Shown in pieces: positions 23,149 through 34,046 of a stretch of DNA of 64,000 bases. The position numbers and the translations under genes are program-made. The notes below the pieces were generated by a model. The model worked only from the letters and a program-made list of their open reading frames with translations. It ran no database searches and was not told where the DNA came from. Origin of the DNA: Gigaspora rosea (taxonomy: Eukaryota; Glomeromycota; Glomeromycetes; Diversisporales; Gigasporaceae); contig QKWP01000115.1 of assembly GCA_003550325.1 (NCBI GenBank), forward strand, positions 201,563 through 265,562. The letters are read 5' to 3'. The first letter of the stretch is position 1. The number at the start of each line of letters is the position of its first letter.

Positions 23149-24316
23149 TATTGCTTCGGGGCGAAATTTCCGAAATAGGGTGAAATATGTTTCGCCCAAA
23201 GACCTGAAATCCGATAATTCTGAAACTGGCGAAACTGGCGAAATATCCGAAACCTGGCGAAATGTCCGAAAATTGGCGTAACCGAAACCTGGCGAAAGTT
23301 CTGAAATCTAATATTAGAAATTTTATTGGAAAAAATATCTAGAGCATAGTAAAACGAAGTATGAGTTCAATCCGGGGGATGGTGTGAACAGATCCCACAA
23401 AATATTCACTTATCCGAAATATCATATATCAGTAACATGTGAATAGCGATAACGATAAATTTTTATTTCCTTTATTTGTTAAATAATTTTTGCAAATCCT
23501 AATGATAATTAACTTATCTACTATTTATTAGTGATGGGCAATTTGCAGTTTTTCCAAAAATCCCGCGCGGGATGCAGCATGATCCGCGCATGATTCGCGG
23601 GATTGTTTACTGGAAATCTGTAAATTTCGGCCGGAATTATGGTATTGGCCCGAATTATCCCACGCATCACGTGATGGATCACACGCGGGATTCAGCGTGA
23701 TGCCCATCATGTTGGTAATTTAATAAACAAATGATACATGCCATTCTAGTTTAGAATGCAGTATTGCATAGTTATCTAATTAGAAAGATTTATTGATAGA
23801 TTCTACAAAATTTTTCTTATAAGTTTTCTTATATAAAATTTTTTAAAGACATACTGCACAATTTGGTTCTTTAATGTTGAAATAATTTGAGTTAAAGGAT
23901 TAAAATACTGTAAATTTAAAATAAAATATTTTAAAGTATATAAATTAAGTTATTTTACCTAGTATTATTGCTTCATATGTATATTTCATATATTACTATG
24001 TTTTTGCAAGCAAATTTGCCTATGCATTGTATTAAGAGATAGAGAGAACCAAATGTGAGTAATTATAAATCAAATTATGAATAAACTCATAATTCTGTAT
24101 ACAAGAAAAATAATACAACAATAGAAATCCAAAAAAGCAAAAAAAAAAAATCAAAAAAGTTTTGGAGATTTTGCTATTTCAGTTTTGCCAGGTTTTGGAG
24201 GTTTTGCTAGGTTTTGGAAGTTTCGCCCATTTCAGAAATTTCAGATTTATTTTGCCTTTGGAAGCAATTTGGTTTAACCTTTCAGATTTTGGAAATGGAT
24301 TTTACCTGAAACACTA
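23149..24316. mobile_element. hAT-type element inside the Rieske domain of the nitrite reductase
   Basis: The left end TATTGCTTCGGGGCGAAATT and the complement of the right end TAGTGTTTCAGGTAAAATCC are diverged inverted repeats. Subterminal arrays of CGAAACCTGGCGAAA (left) and the complementary GGTTTTGGAGGTTTTGC (right) extend them. The 8-bp flanks GAAAGTGG (23141-23148) and AAAAGTAG (24317-24324) differ by two G/A changes. It is 1168 bp with no transposase frame, and contains a nested MITE at 23531-23710. Element and gene decay look comparable. Confidence 0.75.
23531..23710. mobile_element. GC-rich MITE nested in the hAT-type element
   Basis: The ends TGATGGGCA and TGCCCATCA are inverted. 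The interior has CCCGCGCGGG, several GATCCGCG/CGCGGGAT units and ATCACGTGAT, a base composition far from the surroundings. It is related to the element at 15836-15955. Confidence 0.6.
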
Positions 24317-24598
24317 AAAAGTAGTGAATGTTTATCTAGTAATATTTGATGTGAAGCTTGAAGATAACTATATTGGCTTTATCTTCTACTACCTAAAAAA
24401 ACTAAACAGATTACTTGAAACTAACAAATGGATAGTTACAAAAGATCATGCAGCAAGAAAGAAATCAAAGGAGACTGGTGTACAAATAGCAGAAAGTGCA
24501 GTAAATTGTAGTAGCACTAGTTGTAGTAATAAGAAACAGATTGGTAAATTTATATATTTAGAGAAAATTATGCATTTTTTGTTTTAATTCTCATTATA

Positions 24599-25028
24599 TG
24601 GTGCAAGTAACCTATACTTAATGGTTATACAGAGTATTTTAGTAGTGTTTCAATTGTTTAAATGGCTATAACTTCTTATTTAAGAGGTTTTAAAAAATCT
24701 GACTGGTAACTTTGTAAAGCTATATTAGCTTTATATGTGTGCTAAATATCTTTTCAAAATCTCATCACTATAAGGAGTTGAAGCATTTTGAAAATTAAAA
24801 TTTTATATATAAATTTATAAATTTATATATAAAATTTTAATTTTCAAAACGCTTCAACTCCTTACAGTGATGAGATTTTAAAAAGCTATTTAGCACACAT
24901 ATATAAAGCTAATATAGCTTTACAAAATTACCAGTTAGATTTTTTAAAACCTCTTAGATAAAAAGTTATAGCAATTTAAACAATTGAAACACTACTATAT
25001 AACTGTTGAGTATAGATTACTTGCACTA
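24599..25028. mobile_element. Palindromic (foldback) TA-flanked element behind the nitrite reductase
   Basis: It is almost entirely one inverted repeat with arms of about 210 bp around a centre near 24815. The ends are TGGTGCAAGTAACCTATACT and the complement TAGTGCAAGTAATCTATACT. TA flanks both sides. Non-coding. It begins 11 bp after the last open codon of the reductase remnant, so a read-through transcript would form a long hairpin (inference). Confidence 0.8.
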
Positions 25029-25030
25029 TA

Positions 25031-26159
25031 TACAAGTATTTTTTATTTGTATGAAAATTTTATATGATGCATTATTTATAAGAAAATATTCAATTTCATT
25101 AATTATTACTAAAAAAAAAAAACCTAAAATTTGTTTGTAAATAGGTTCTTATTTTATTTTTCTATCTTATATTAAAAAAAAAAAAAGAAAGAAGAAAAAA
25201 AAATCAAATTTCAATAAAAAAGCAATGCATTAGTTTATGTGATTATAACAATAATTATTGTTATTAAATTTTTTCAGTTTCAAAATATAATAGCTCATTT
25301 CTTTTTTCATATGATGCATGATATATTATACAGTTATTATTTGATTAATGCTGACAGATAATCAAACTATTTAAAGAACTATATAATAATCTAAAACATA
25401 TAATGTCTCTATGATCCAGTTAATAAAAGCATTTTATAAAATTAACATGCACATAATTAGCATGACTAAATAAAAAAATTAAACATCTAATATTATTAAT
25501 ATTATTAATGATTGTTCTATATAAATAATCATTTAGCCAATTTACACATGACATAGTAACTAAAAATGTAAATTTAAACTTTTATATTGTGATAACAATT
25601 GGTTATTTACATGAAAAGAGTACAATAGCAACAAATGAGAGGTACAGCTATGCTCTTAACTTATTTCAGAAAAAATAAACCCTTTGTATACTTATTTATT
25701 TCTGTATATAGTAAAGATATTAATGTTAGTCATAATAGAAAATATCAAAAAAAATCAAAGAAAGTGTAGCGATATAGAGAAGCTGTCCAGTTGTCACCCC
25801 AAGCAGCAGTTCTTGAGTTCAAATCCTACTGGAGACAAATTGAAAAAACAGATCTGTGTTATTGTAACATTAGTTCATTGATCGGTTGAGTATAGTGATC
25901 CACCGAAATTAATTTTTGAAAAAGACCTATTACGTCTTTATTAGAGAAAATTAAAATTTTTATAAGGAAAAGCAAATAAAATTTATATAGATAAGTTCCT
26001 TATAATTTCGTCTATTCAAAAAAAGTATCAAATAATTTCATCTTTCAAGTAAAATAGGTCAAAAACAATTTCGTCTTCAAATTTTAATTTCAGGTTTTAG
26101 AACCTGAAATGCTTTTGTCCTCATGTATAGTCGAGTATATTATCTGTAATCTTGGTACT
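25031..26159. other. AT-rich DNA with a tRNA-like box
   Basis: No gene was recognised. About 25765-25845 has a B-box-like GAGTTCAAATCCTACTGGAG preceded by cccaagcagcagttc, so it may be a tRNA-derived SINE head. Near 25960-26100 the phrase aatttcgtct/aatttcatct repeats three or four times. Confidence 0.4.
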
Positions 26160-27257
26160 ACTATCTCAAATGGGAGCATTAGCGCAGTTGTATAGTTACA
26201 CAGACAAATCCAAAGGACCAGAACAATTAAAACCAGTTTGGCAAGTCCTGAGCAAAGAGGCAAAAAGATCCTTGATGGTACTACAGAAGACCAGAATTTC
26301 GACTAAAGACTGAAGAACTGGATGAAAAAACTCTATGGCAATAGAGGAAACCAACCTGGCTGCCAGAGTCGTACCAGAGAAAAAGGATCTATGTTTCAGA
26401 ATTAAGTACCAAAAAAAGAGTGTCCATTAGGCACATAAAGCCAGGCCAACTAATACTTCTGAGCTAACTGGTTTGGTAGTTTGGGAAGGATCAGTATAAT
26501 GTTAAAAAGAAGGTTGGATGTGAGTATTAGGTGATCGAAATGAATCTTGCCAGGCAGACAGAACTCCCTAGCCAGTGAAAAGTAGAAACATAGAGGCATG
26601 TAGGCTCTAGGCATACTTGTATAGAAGTCCTTGGACATTAAGAATAGCTGGAACCACCAATACAGGATAGCTGGTACAAGTGAATGTAGTGGTAACCAGG
26701 GTCACCTGAGCCTCATGATGCCATCCAACTATACCTGTACTAGAAGTATTGGCGAAACATGCCCAACATCTCATCACTATATTGGGAAGTACAGTTATTC
26801 GCACATTACCAAATTCAGAACATTAAATTCTGGACCAAGAAGATGCAGGAACCCAGTTAGTTGTGGCAGCATGCAGGCTTGAGATACTTACCCAATATGG
26901 TAGAGGCAGCTGCATAGCTTGAGATATGAACTTCTGAGAAGTACCCCAGTAGGGTTCAGGGACACCAATCTGAAAGCATAAAGCACCTACCTGGCAACAC
27001 TACACCAAATTGAAAGGGACGATACTAGGTAGTATGTGTAAAGTATTGGACATGTAAATACCAATTGTAGGTTGAAAAGGAACGTCAAAGCCAGGTTAGC
27101 TATATAAATGGGAATATGGAAGGCTCTGGTAGGTTTAGATCAGAAATAAATTAGTCCTAGTTTCGGTACTCAGTAGATAGTATAAAAATTGTTGTAATGA
27201 TCGATATACATTTAATAAAGACCAAAAGCATGATCTCATCTTAACAACAAAAAAAAA
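26160..27257 (+). mobile_element. Retroposon fragment with poly(A) tail
   Basis: The base composition is less AT-rich than the flanks and broken coding-like stretches occur (for example LAARVVPEKKDLCF near 26360). The 3' part shares GGAAGGCTCTGGTAGGTTTA (about 27119) with the retroposon at 3301-3722. It ends in TTAATAAAG, about 25 nt of unique sequence and an A run at 27248-27257. The left end is not defined and no target duplication was found. It is probably a decayed LINE or a relative of the shorter element. Confidence 0.5.
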
Positions 27258-27460
27258 AGTTGCTAGCTCAATAAAATAATTGTTCAGAAGAGCCATACTG
27301 TTAATAGTATAGTACTGATTTTGTAATTGCATAAATTTAATTTTATTACATACTGTAAATTCTTGAAATAGCAGGTATGAGCATTTTTTAAAAAATTATT
27401 AAAAATATCATAGATGATTTCAAAACAATGCTCAAGATAACTTACACCTATACATTATAT

Positions 27461-28055
27461 TGTTATAGAATAGGTTTTAGTTAATTTTGGTAGAAATTAG
27501 TTGAAAAATTAGAACTTAATAAGGAAATTTTGTAATAACTGTATTTAGTAATAGTGATATGCGAAATTGATGTACAATGATACTCAATAACGCTTAGCAA
27601 TGCTTAATGACACTTAGCGACGCTTAATGACACTTAGCGACGCTTAATGACACTTAGCGACGCTTAATGATGCTTAGCGATACTTAACGACGCTTAGCGA
27701 CGCTTAGCTCAATAGATATATAAACCCACCTTATTTTCCTTAGTTTTAGATAGATCCAGACATTGTATTATATCTTTACCTTTATATTTATTATCCTCTT
27801 CTCTTATTATTAATAAACTCTTGGGATTTCTAAGGAACCGACATCTTGGAATAGCCCTCTTGTTAAATTAATAAACTGTGTATTATCTCTTGTTGTTTTA
27901 TACCAAACTGCCATAGAGAAGTGTGTAGTTTCTTACAGACATAAAAGAAACTATACTTTCCTTTTGCACACCGCTTCATACCCAAAGTAAGGGATCTCAG
28001 GAGCTGTGTGATTGTTACTCTATCGGAATTAAAGAAGGCTTCCAGTACTGTAACA
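27461..28055 (+). repeat. 5' LTR of the Ty3-type element
   Basis: It starts TGTTATAGAATAGG and ends TACTGTAACA. The U3 region has a tandem array of 10-bp TTAGCGACGC-like units (27590-27710), then a TATA box TATATAAA (about 27717) and AATAAA (about 27826). It is 595 bp. ATAT precedes it and follows the 3' LTR, a probable 4-bp target duplication. Confidence 0.9.
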
Positions 28056-28057
28056 TT

Positions 28058-28075
28058 TGGTGCCTTCTGGTAGAA
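28058..28075 (+). other. Primer-binding site of the Ty3-type element
   Basis: TGGTGCCTTCTGGTAGAA starts 2 nt after the LTR end. Its complement would be the 3' end of a host tRNA ending in GGCACCA; the tRNA is not identified. The LTR element at the right window edge carries nearly the same site. Confidence 0.7.
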
Positions 28076-28402
28076 ATCTATTTTAATTATTGGATATTAT
28101 TGAGGAATTTGAAAATCTTATTATTACTTTTGGCAGGAATATTTATTTGTCTTTTTGGCTGTTACTAACTCTCTAGCTGTTTAATTGCACTCTTATTATT
28201 TTCTTACAAACTCTCTTGCTGTTAATTGCACTCTTGTTATTTTTTTACTACTTACTTGGAATTTTCTTTTGTTGGATACCAACTATTTACTAAATTTTAG
28301 AGATTTAAATTTTGTTAACAACTTACTACTAACTTTTTATCTTTGGAGATATTTTATTATTCTTTTATTAGTTCCTTGAGACTTTGGAACTGACTCTCCT
28401 AT

Positions 28403-29400
28403 ATGAATAGAGCATATGAACTATACTTAGAACAAATTGAAGTACACACAACAAGTCATCCTTCATCACTTGCAGTAGACATTTTACAAGCCTACTATTC
28501 TGATTTATCCTGAACTGTCTGTTACCCTATTGCTAATTTATACTGTTCTTTTCGACGATTTTGGAGATAACTATTTTGCTACTCAATATTCCCAAAGACA
28601 AAAAACACTTACCATGTTTTAGTTGCTGCTACTAATTATAATACTGCTAGAGCTGCTGCTCGAGATATTGTTTTTAGTTGCCATTATAACAACAATCTTC
28701 TAGACCCAAAAGAAGTTATTGCTGGGTTACTCTTTGCACATACCCCCTATACTCTTGCATCTACTTTACCTCTTAATTTTGAAGCTACACTACTTGATCT
28801 TCATATTGAGGACCTTTTACCTTCTACGCCTGCTCCAACTCGACTAAGAACTGAAAACCTTCTATTTGATTTTCAAAATCAATTAGAGAGAACTAAATTA
28901 AACTTTGACGTTTCTCCACCCAGATCTATATATACTTTAGGACCTAAACAATTAGCTGACGCTGGTGTTGGTTTTGCTACTAATACTTATATACCAATCC
29001 CCAAAGACCTGAATTTCCTTCCTCACCTACTTTGGCAATTCCATATCACTATACTAGAGAAACTACTCCTCCTCAACAACAAAATTGCTTTCTTCGCTAT
29101 TTACAACAAATCTTTTCTCCTGCTACTCACACAACTGTTCCTCCACCTCCTCCTGTAACTGAGTATTACCTACTGTTAATTTGGATATAAACGATACCCC
29201 ACGCTACACACCTCCATTACTTAATACCCTTCTCTTAACGACCAAAACTTAATTGACCCTCTTGACCATTATATTCAAAACCAAGACGCTACTATTGATG
29301 GACCTGACTTTCTACAACAATTTGAAGAAATTAATTTACAACCTCTTGCTGAAGAATTAAATCTTATCTTACCTCTTAACCAACCAGACAAAGAAAATCT
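28403..29400 (+). pseudogene. Extra N-terminal coding region upstream of gag
   Basis: From ATG 28403 the frame reads MNRAYELYLEQIEVHTTSHP and continues, through stops and frameshifts, as ordinary proline- and leucine-rich protein sequence: YNTARAAARDIVFSCHY, PKEVIAGLLFAHTPYT, then FDFQNQLERTKLNFDV. It runs up to the gag start at 29401. I recognise no domain. It may be an N-terminal extension of gag or a separate protein. Standard Ty3 elements have no such 1-kb region. Confidence 0.5.
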
Positions 29401-30692
29401 AATGGGTGATCAAGCTTTACGAGCTGCTGCACAAGCTATAACTGATCTTGCTGCTGCCCTTGGACAAGGCTCTGAGATAACTCTTATAACTGTTGCAGAT
29501 TTTTATAGTAACGGAACCCAAGACCCTGCTAACTGGCTAAAAGAATTTAGAAGAGCCGCTACTGCTAATAAATAGAGTGCCAAATGGAAACTCCAACTCG
29601 CTCCTGTGTATCTCAAAAGAGTTGCTCTGAACTGATACCAAGTATTAAATTTATTACCCAATGCTTTTAATGACAATGGTAACCAGGACCATAGTTTCCA
29701 ACATCTATTTAAAGCACATTTCTATACTACCAAGCAAAAGGCTATCTAGCAAAAACAGCTTTTCGATACTAAGCAAGGACCCACAGAAACTGTAGATGGA
29801 CATGTCAACTGATTTCGTACCTTACAAAAAAAAGTGGACCCAAATAATGTTTTTCCAGCTGATTTCGTTAAACAACTTTTTATACAAGGCTTGCATCCTG
29901 AGTATGGAGTTAATGTTCAAGCTGCTGTACCTAATACCTTGGACAATGCTATTGAAGTAGCCCTTCACTGGGAAACCAGAAAATTAATAACTACCCCTAC
30001 CACCAATACAGACCATGCTATACAACAACTTACTGACCAAATTGCCAAGCTTAGTATTAACTTAGCCCAGAACATAGACCACACCTACCTCTTCTGTTAA
30101 TTATGCTAACAACCGTGCCCAAACCCCTTGCATGAAAGAACCTCCTATTTGTTATTATTGTGGACGCACTGGACATTTTATTCGTGATTGCAATAGTAGA
30201 AAACAAGACCAACAACAAGGATCCAACTCTCATCGTAATAATAATAATAATAACCGGAACAGGAATAATAACCAAATTAGAGACCGGAATGGTTGCTCTT
30301 CTGATCGCTATTTCAATAACAGGGACCGTTCTCGCATTCGTAATAATTCTTGTCATAGAAGCCAATCTAGGGATAATAATTATAAAAGCCAGAATGATAA
30401 TAACTATCGCTTATACCAAAACCCCTCTAATCGGTCTCCTTCTCTTTATTATCGAAGTGTTAATTATCTTACACAAAATCAGACTCAGACACCCTCTCTT
30501 ACTGCTAACAAGTGGGAAGCACTGCTCAATAATCTGTCTATCCGAGGTGCTTTGGCTACTCACTTATATGAGGAAGCCAAAAATGCCAATCTTGTTCAAA
30601 CCCCTGCATATACTACACCTGTCAAATGTAATGTTTCTCTTCAGAATAAACCTATCAAGCTATTATTGATAGTAGTGCTTCAATTAGCATAA
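29401..30692 (+). pseudogene. Ty3-type gag with one CCHC zinc knuckle
   Basis: The probable start MGDQALRAAAQAITDLAAAL is at 29401. The capsid-like region follows: ITVADFYSNGTQDPANWLKE, then LQLAPVYLKRVAL, then PADFVKQLFIQGLHPEYGV. The nucleocapsid has a perfect CX2CX4HX4C knuckle (CYYCGRTGHFIRDC, 30150-30191) and then an Asn/Arg-rich basic tail. Three or four TGA/TAG codons sit where Trp is expected (29573, 29633, 29747, 29810). Confidence 0.75.
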
Positions 30693-30890
30693 TTGCTTAC
30701 AAGGCAGTCAAGGAACTTGGATTGACTATTGAAAAGGCCTCTAATAGTCTTATAGTTCCTGCAGTTGGAACCTCTACTTGACCCTTGGAAATTATAAAAG
30801 ATTTACTAATTAAAATTGATCATATTACTATGCCTCTTACTGTGAAAGTAGTAGACACTGCTTCTTAATCTCTTCTCTTAGGCAATGACT
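30650..30890 (+). pseudogene. Ty3-type aspartic protease
   Basis: The frame reads IIDSSASISIIAYKAVKELG, where the active site is normally D-S/T-G-A: a GGT to AGT change removed the glycine (30668-30679). LLLGNDW near 30877 is the usual C-terminal protease motif. A TGA (30779) and a TAA (30846) interrupt it. Confidence 0.7.
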
Positions 30891-31129
30891 GGAATCAAAA
30901 GGTGGAAGCAATCTATAATTGGAAAAATGGCTGTTATACTTTTAAATGGGAAAACAAGAAACATACTATCTCTACTACTTATGAAAGCAACCAGCCACTA
31001 CCTAGTCAACCCACTGTTTCTGCACCAGATAAATTAGACCTTTATGAACCAGAATACTTATACCCTCGAGAAGCTTATACTTTTGATCGAGAAGACTCAG
31101 ACCAATCTCTCTCACCAGAAGAAAATGAA

Positions 31130-32480
31130 TGAACTACTTATCAGTCTCGTCATAGAAACAGAAAAGCCCCTAAACAGCGTGTCTGTGGAAATTGTGGTTT
31201 TCCTGACCACCTCTTTGCAAATTGTCCTACCAATCAATATAATCGATATCAGGAATTTGGCCATATTGCTGTTAAATGTTCTAAACAAGCTCCAAAGCAT
31301 ACCACTTGCCCTACTTGTAATGACTTTAACAATCTATATAGGGATTGTCCTAATAATGTCTGCAGAGGATACAGTATATTAGGTCATATTGAAGCTTATT
31401 GTCCTCTCGCTTCCTGGAAAAAACAAAACTTGGTTTATCAGTGTGGATGCACTCTTGATCAAGTTAATAGTAATCTTCTACCTACCAATAGCCCTCGCCA
31501 TACCCATCATTGTTGCCAATATAAAGTTCCTAACAGACCAGAAGTTCTTAGACTTCTTGAAGAGAAACTTGTATACCCAGGATATTATAATGATTTCCAC
31601 TATGCTCTTGACTGAGAAGACCCAAGAAGTATCTATTTCTTTACCCAAGGTGAAGGACATGGAATGCTTGTTAATTGCAAAGTATGTGATAAATCAGACA
31701 CAAGGTCTAGAATGTGTCAGTTAGATAGTCTTCGGAAAGAATTATGGTTTTGTGAATTGGAACACCTCTACACATACAAGGCTAGCCAGGATATCCAGTA
31801 TAATCCTAACTATAACCTTTGGACTCGAATCAAGCATTATACTGAATCAACCAAGAATGCTGGACACCAATATGAAATGAACTAGACCAGAATTTATCGA
31901 CTTGCAAAGATTCTTTTGGATGAAAATGACCAGACCACTGCTCAGGCCTTAGAACCTCTAATCTCTGACTGCATAACTCAACCTTGGAGCTATGAGGAAA
32001 TACAACTTATATTGCAAGCTGAATCAGACCTATTATCAGAAAATGATAGTGACTCTCTACAAGCAATTTTGGATAAGTCCTTTGATACTAGCCACCAAGA
32101 CTTCGACCAGAAGCATGTGCTTGCTGTATTTCAAAGAAACTTTACAGTTCCTGTTGACCTTTTTCAAGAATGTCTGCATGTCAAAAACTAAGGGAATTGA
32201 ATGCAAATCAAGTATATTGTAATGATTGCAAAATTCCTGACCCAGAAATTTACTCACCACCTACCAAAGGGACTATTAAGGAAATAGGTGATAACTTCCA
32301 GTTTAATCAACTTCAACAACAAGTACAACAACAAGACCAACTGATAAAACAATTACAAGCAAGAATCGAAACCTTGGAAGCCACCAACGCTACCTATTTA
32401 TGCTTTTTTCAAAAAAAAGCCCAAAATGCTCACCAATGGGCTAATGCCTTGGATACGCTCTGTCAAAATTTTTAGAGAAT
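31130..32480 (+). pseudogene. Unusual protease-RT spacer: zinc-knuckle array plus coiled coil
   Basis: After the protease comes about 450 codons not found in standard Ty3 pol. Four knuckle-like repeats lie in a row: CGNCGFPDHLFANC (31183), a second ending FGHIAVKC, CPTCNDFNNLYRDC and a fourth ending LGHIEAYC. Repeats 2 to 4 have each lost one ligand. More Cys/His pairs follow (CGC, HHCC, CKVCDKSD near 31677), then acidic sequence (SYEEIQLILQAESDLLSEND) and a Gln-rich coiled coil (FNQLQQQVQQQDQLIKQLQA, about 32301). Frames shift and stops occur at 31613 and 31883. It could be a captured nucleic-acid-binding domain. Confidence 0.65.
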
Positions 32481-32629
32481 CCTAGACATGATAATAAACT
32501 ACCTGTCGACCCAGACCAGGCCCTTATACCCAGACCTGTAAATGTTATTACCCTTGAACATGAAGAATATACATTATCGACCCAGACCTCTTTAAATATT
32601 GACCACTTAATAAAGAACAAGGCCTAGCT

Positions 32630-33400
32630 TTTCAGAAATTATTGGAAGAGTTTGCAGACCTTTGTGCAAATGATATAACTGAATAGGACGAACCAATTTG
32701 GTGACTTTTCAAATCTATACTGAGGATATACACCCTATTCGCTCTCGCCCTTATTCTGTACCTCCAAATGAACAAAAATTTATACAGAAAGAAATACAAA
32801 GAATGTTGGAACACAAGCTTATCCAACTTTTTGATAGCCCCTGGACCTCACCTGTTGTTCTAGTACGAAAGAAAAATGGCAAATTATGATTCTGTGTAGA
32901 CTACAGAAAAGTAAACGCTGTCACTAAAAAGAATGCTTACCCTTTACCTTGCATTGATGAAATGCTTAATGCCCTTACAGGATGCTCTTGGTTCTCTACT
33001 CTTGACCTTGCGTGTGGATATTGGCAAGTTGCCATGGATCCTTGTGACAAAGAGAAAATTGCCTTTACTACACGATATGGAAATTATGAATTCAATGTAA
33101 TGCCTTTTGGTCTTTGCAATGCTCCTGCAACTTTCCAAAGACTGATAAATCATGTATATAAAGAAATTATATGGAAATTTGTAGTTGTATACTTAGACGA
33201 TACAATTGTTTATTCCAGAACATTTGATGAACATTTAACCTATTTAAAAAGAGTATTCAATAAAATTAAACAAGCAGGACTCAGACTTAATATAGAAAAG
33301 TGTACCTTTTGGATGCACCAACTACCTTTTCTTGAACACCTAATTTCTGCTAAAGGTATTGCTCCTGACCCTCAAAAGTAAAAGCTGTCCAATGGATTCA
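32630..33400 (+). pseudogene. Ty3-type reverse transcriptase
   Basis: The motifs come in order: PWTSPVVLVRKKNG, FCVDYRKVN (after a TGA at 32887), STLDLACGYWQVAMD, FGLCNAPATFQRLIN, and the catalytic YLDDTIVYS (about 33189-33215). The domain is long and almost continuous from 32962 to 33381. A 1-bp loss near 33380 shifts the frame into the connection domain. Confidence 0.9.
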
Positions 33401-34010
33401 ACCTCCTAAAAACCTTACAGCCCTTCGATCTTTTCTTTGACTTGCAGGATACTATCGCCAATTTATTTAAAACTTTTCATCAATTGCTCATTCTTTGAAT
33501 TCTCTCTTGCAAAAAGATGAACCCTATCACTAGCAAGATAAACAACAAAAGCTTTTGAAGAATTAAAATCTAAACTTATTACTGCCCCTATATTAGCCTA
33601 CCCCAACTTTAAAGAGACATTTATACTTGCTACAGATGCTTCTTACAATGGCTTTGGAGCCACACTAAACCAACTAGATAGAAATGAGAAAGAACACCCA
33701 ATTGCCTATACTAGTAAAAGCCTGCGAAAAGAAGAAATGAATTATGCAGCAACTGAGCTTGAATGTGCTGCAGTTGTATGGGCAATAGAACATTTTTATA
33801 AATACTTAGGCACTACAAAATTCATCTTAGTTACAGACCACTCAGCATTGAAATGGTTACGTACTGCTGAACCTAAAGGAAGAATTGGAAGATAGATTTT
33901 GAAGCTCCAACCATACAATTTTAGAATTGTCTATAAACCAGACTGAATTCATTCAATTGTTGATGCTCTCTCACGGTTACTGACTCAGACAACTATACCT
34001 ACTAAATATC
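33400..34010 (+). pseudogene. Ty3-type RNase H
   Basis: It reads LAGYYRQF, then FEELKSKLITAPILAYPNF, TDASYNGFGATLNQ, IAYTSKSLRKEEMNYAATEL, LVTDHSALKWL and IVDALSRLL, the usual RNase H order. The stop at 33893 replaces the conserved Trp after GR; another is at 33944. Confidence 0.85.
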
Positions 34011-34046
34011 ATAAATCTTGATCAATATTATAATCTTTATCACTAT

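Larger units (their letters stand above)
19956..24587 (+). pseudogene. Assimilatory NAD(P)H nitrite reductase, broken by two transposons, stops and frameshifts
   Basis: The intact enzyme reduces nitrite to ammonium with FAD, siroheme and Fe-S centres. Start ATG 19956 (MPPNDMTILSVQD), then the FAD-binding motif VVVVGLGMVG (about 20004). Intron 1 is 20115-20219; the next exon reads VAYNRVGLTQYFTHRSEEDQ. NAD-binding AAVIGGGLLGLEAAKALYDL is near 20460-20512. A hAT element splits the following domain (20957-21542). Intron 2 is 21649-21737, giving the Fe-S motif CSCNNVSKG. Siroheme/4Fe-4S motifs SCVGSTWCRYE (about 22299) and GCIRECVEAQGKDFG (about 22422) follow. A C-terminal Rieske domain has CPHK (23039) and CPMHKK (about 23115); a stop replaces a residue just after the first. 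A second hAT element (23149-24316) interrupts it, and the C-terminus resumes after it: IFDVKLEDNYI, then WIVTKDHAARKKSKETGVQ (24340-24480). Several frameshifts (for example near 20096, 20290, 20680, 22150, 22200) confirm loss of function. Confidence 0.9.

Noticed and set aside
22876-23199. 107-codon minus-strand frame in the reductase
   Set aside because: It is antisense to the Rieske domain reading and has no recognisable content.
25765-25845. Functional tRNA gene
   Set aside because: Only a B-box-like segment is good; acceptor and anticodon stems do not form.
27590-27710. Possible CRISPR-like direct repeats
   Set aside because: The units are contiguous with no unique spacers, and they lie in an LTR promoter of a eukaryotic element.
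30057-30669. Frames of 102 and 169 codons overlapping gag
   Set aside because: They are alternative frames of the Asn-rich gag tail; the zinc-knuckle frame is the real one.
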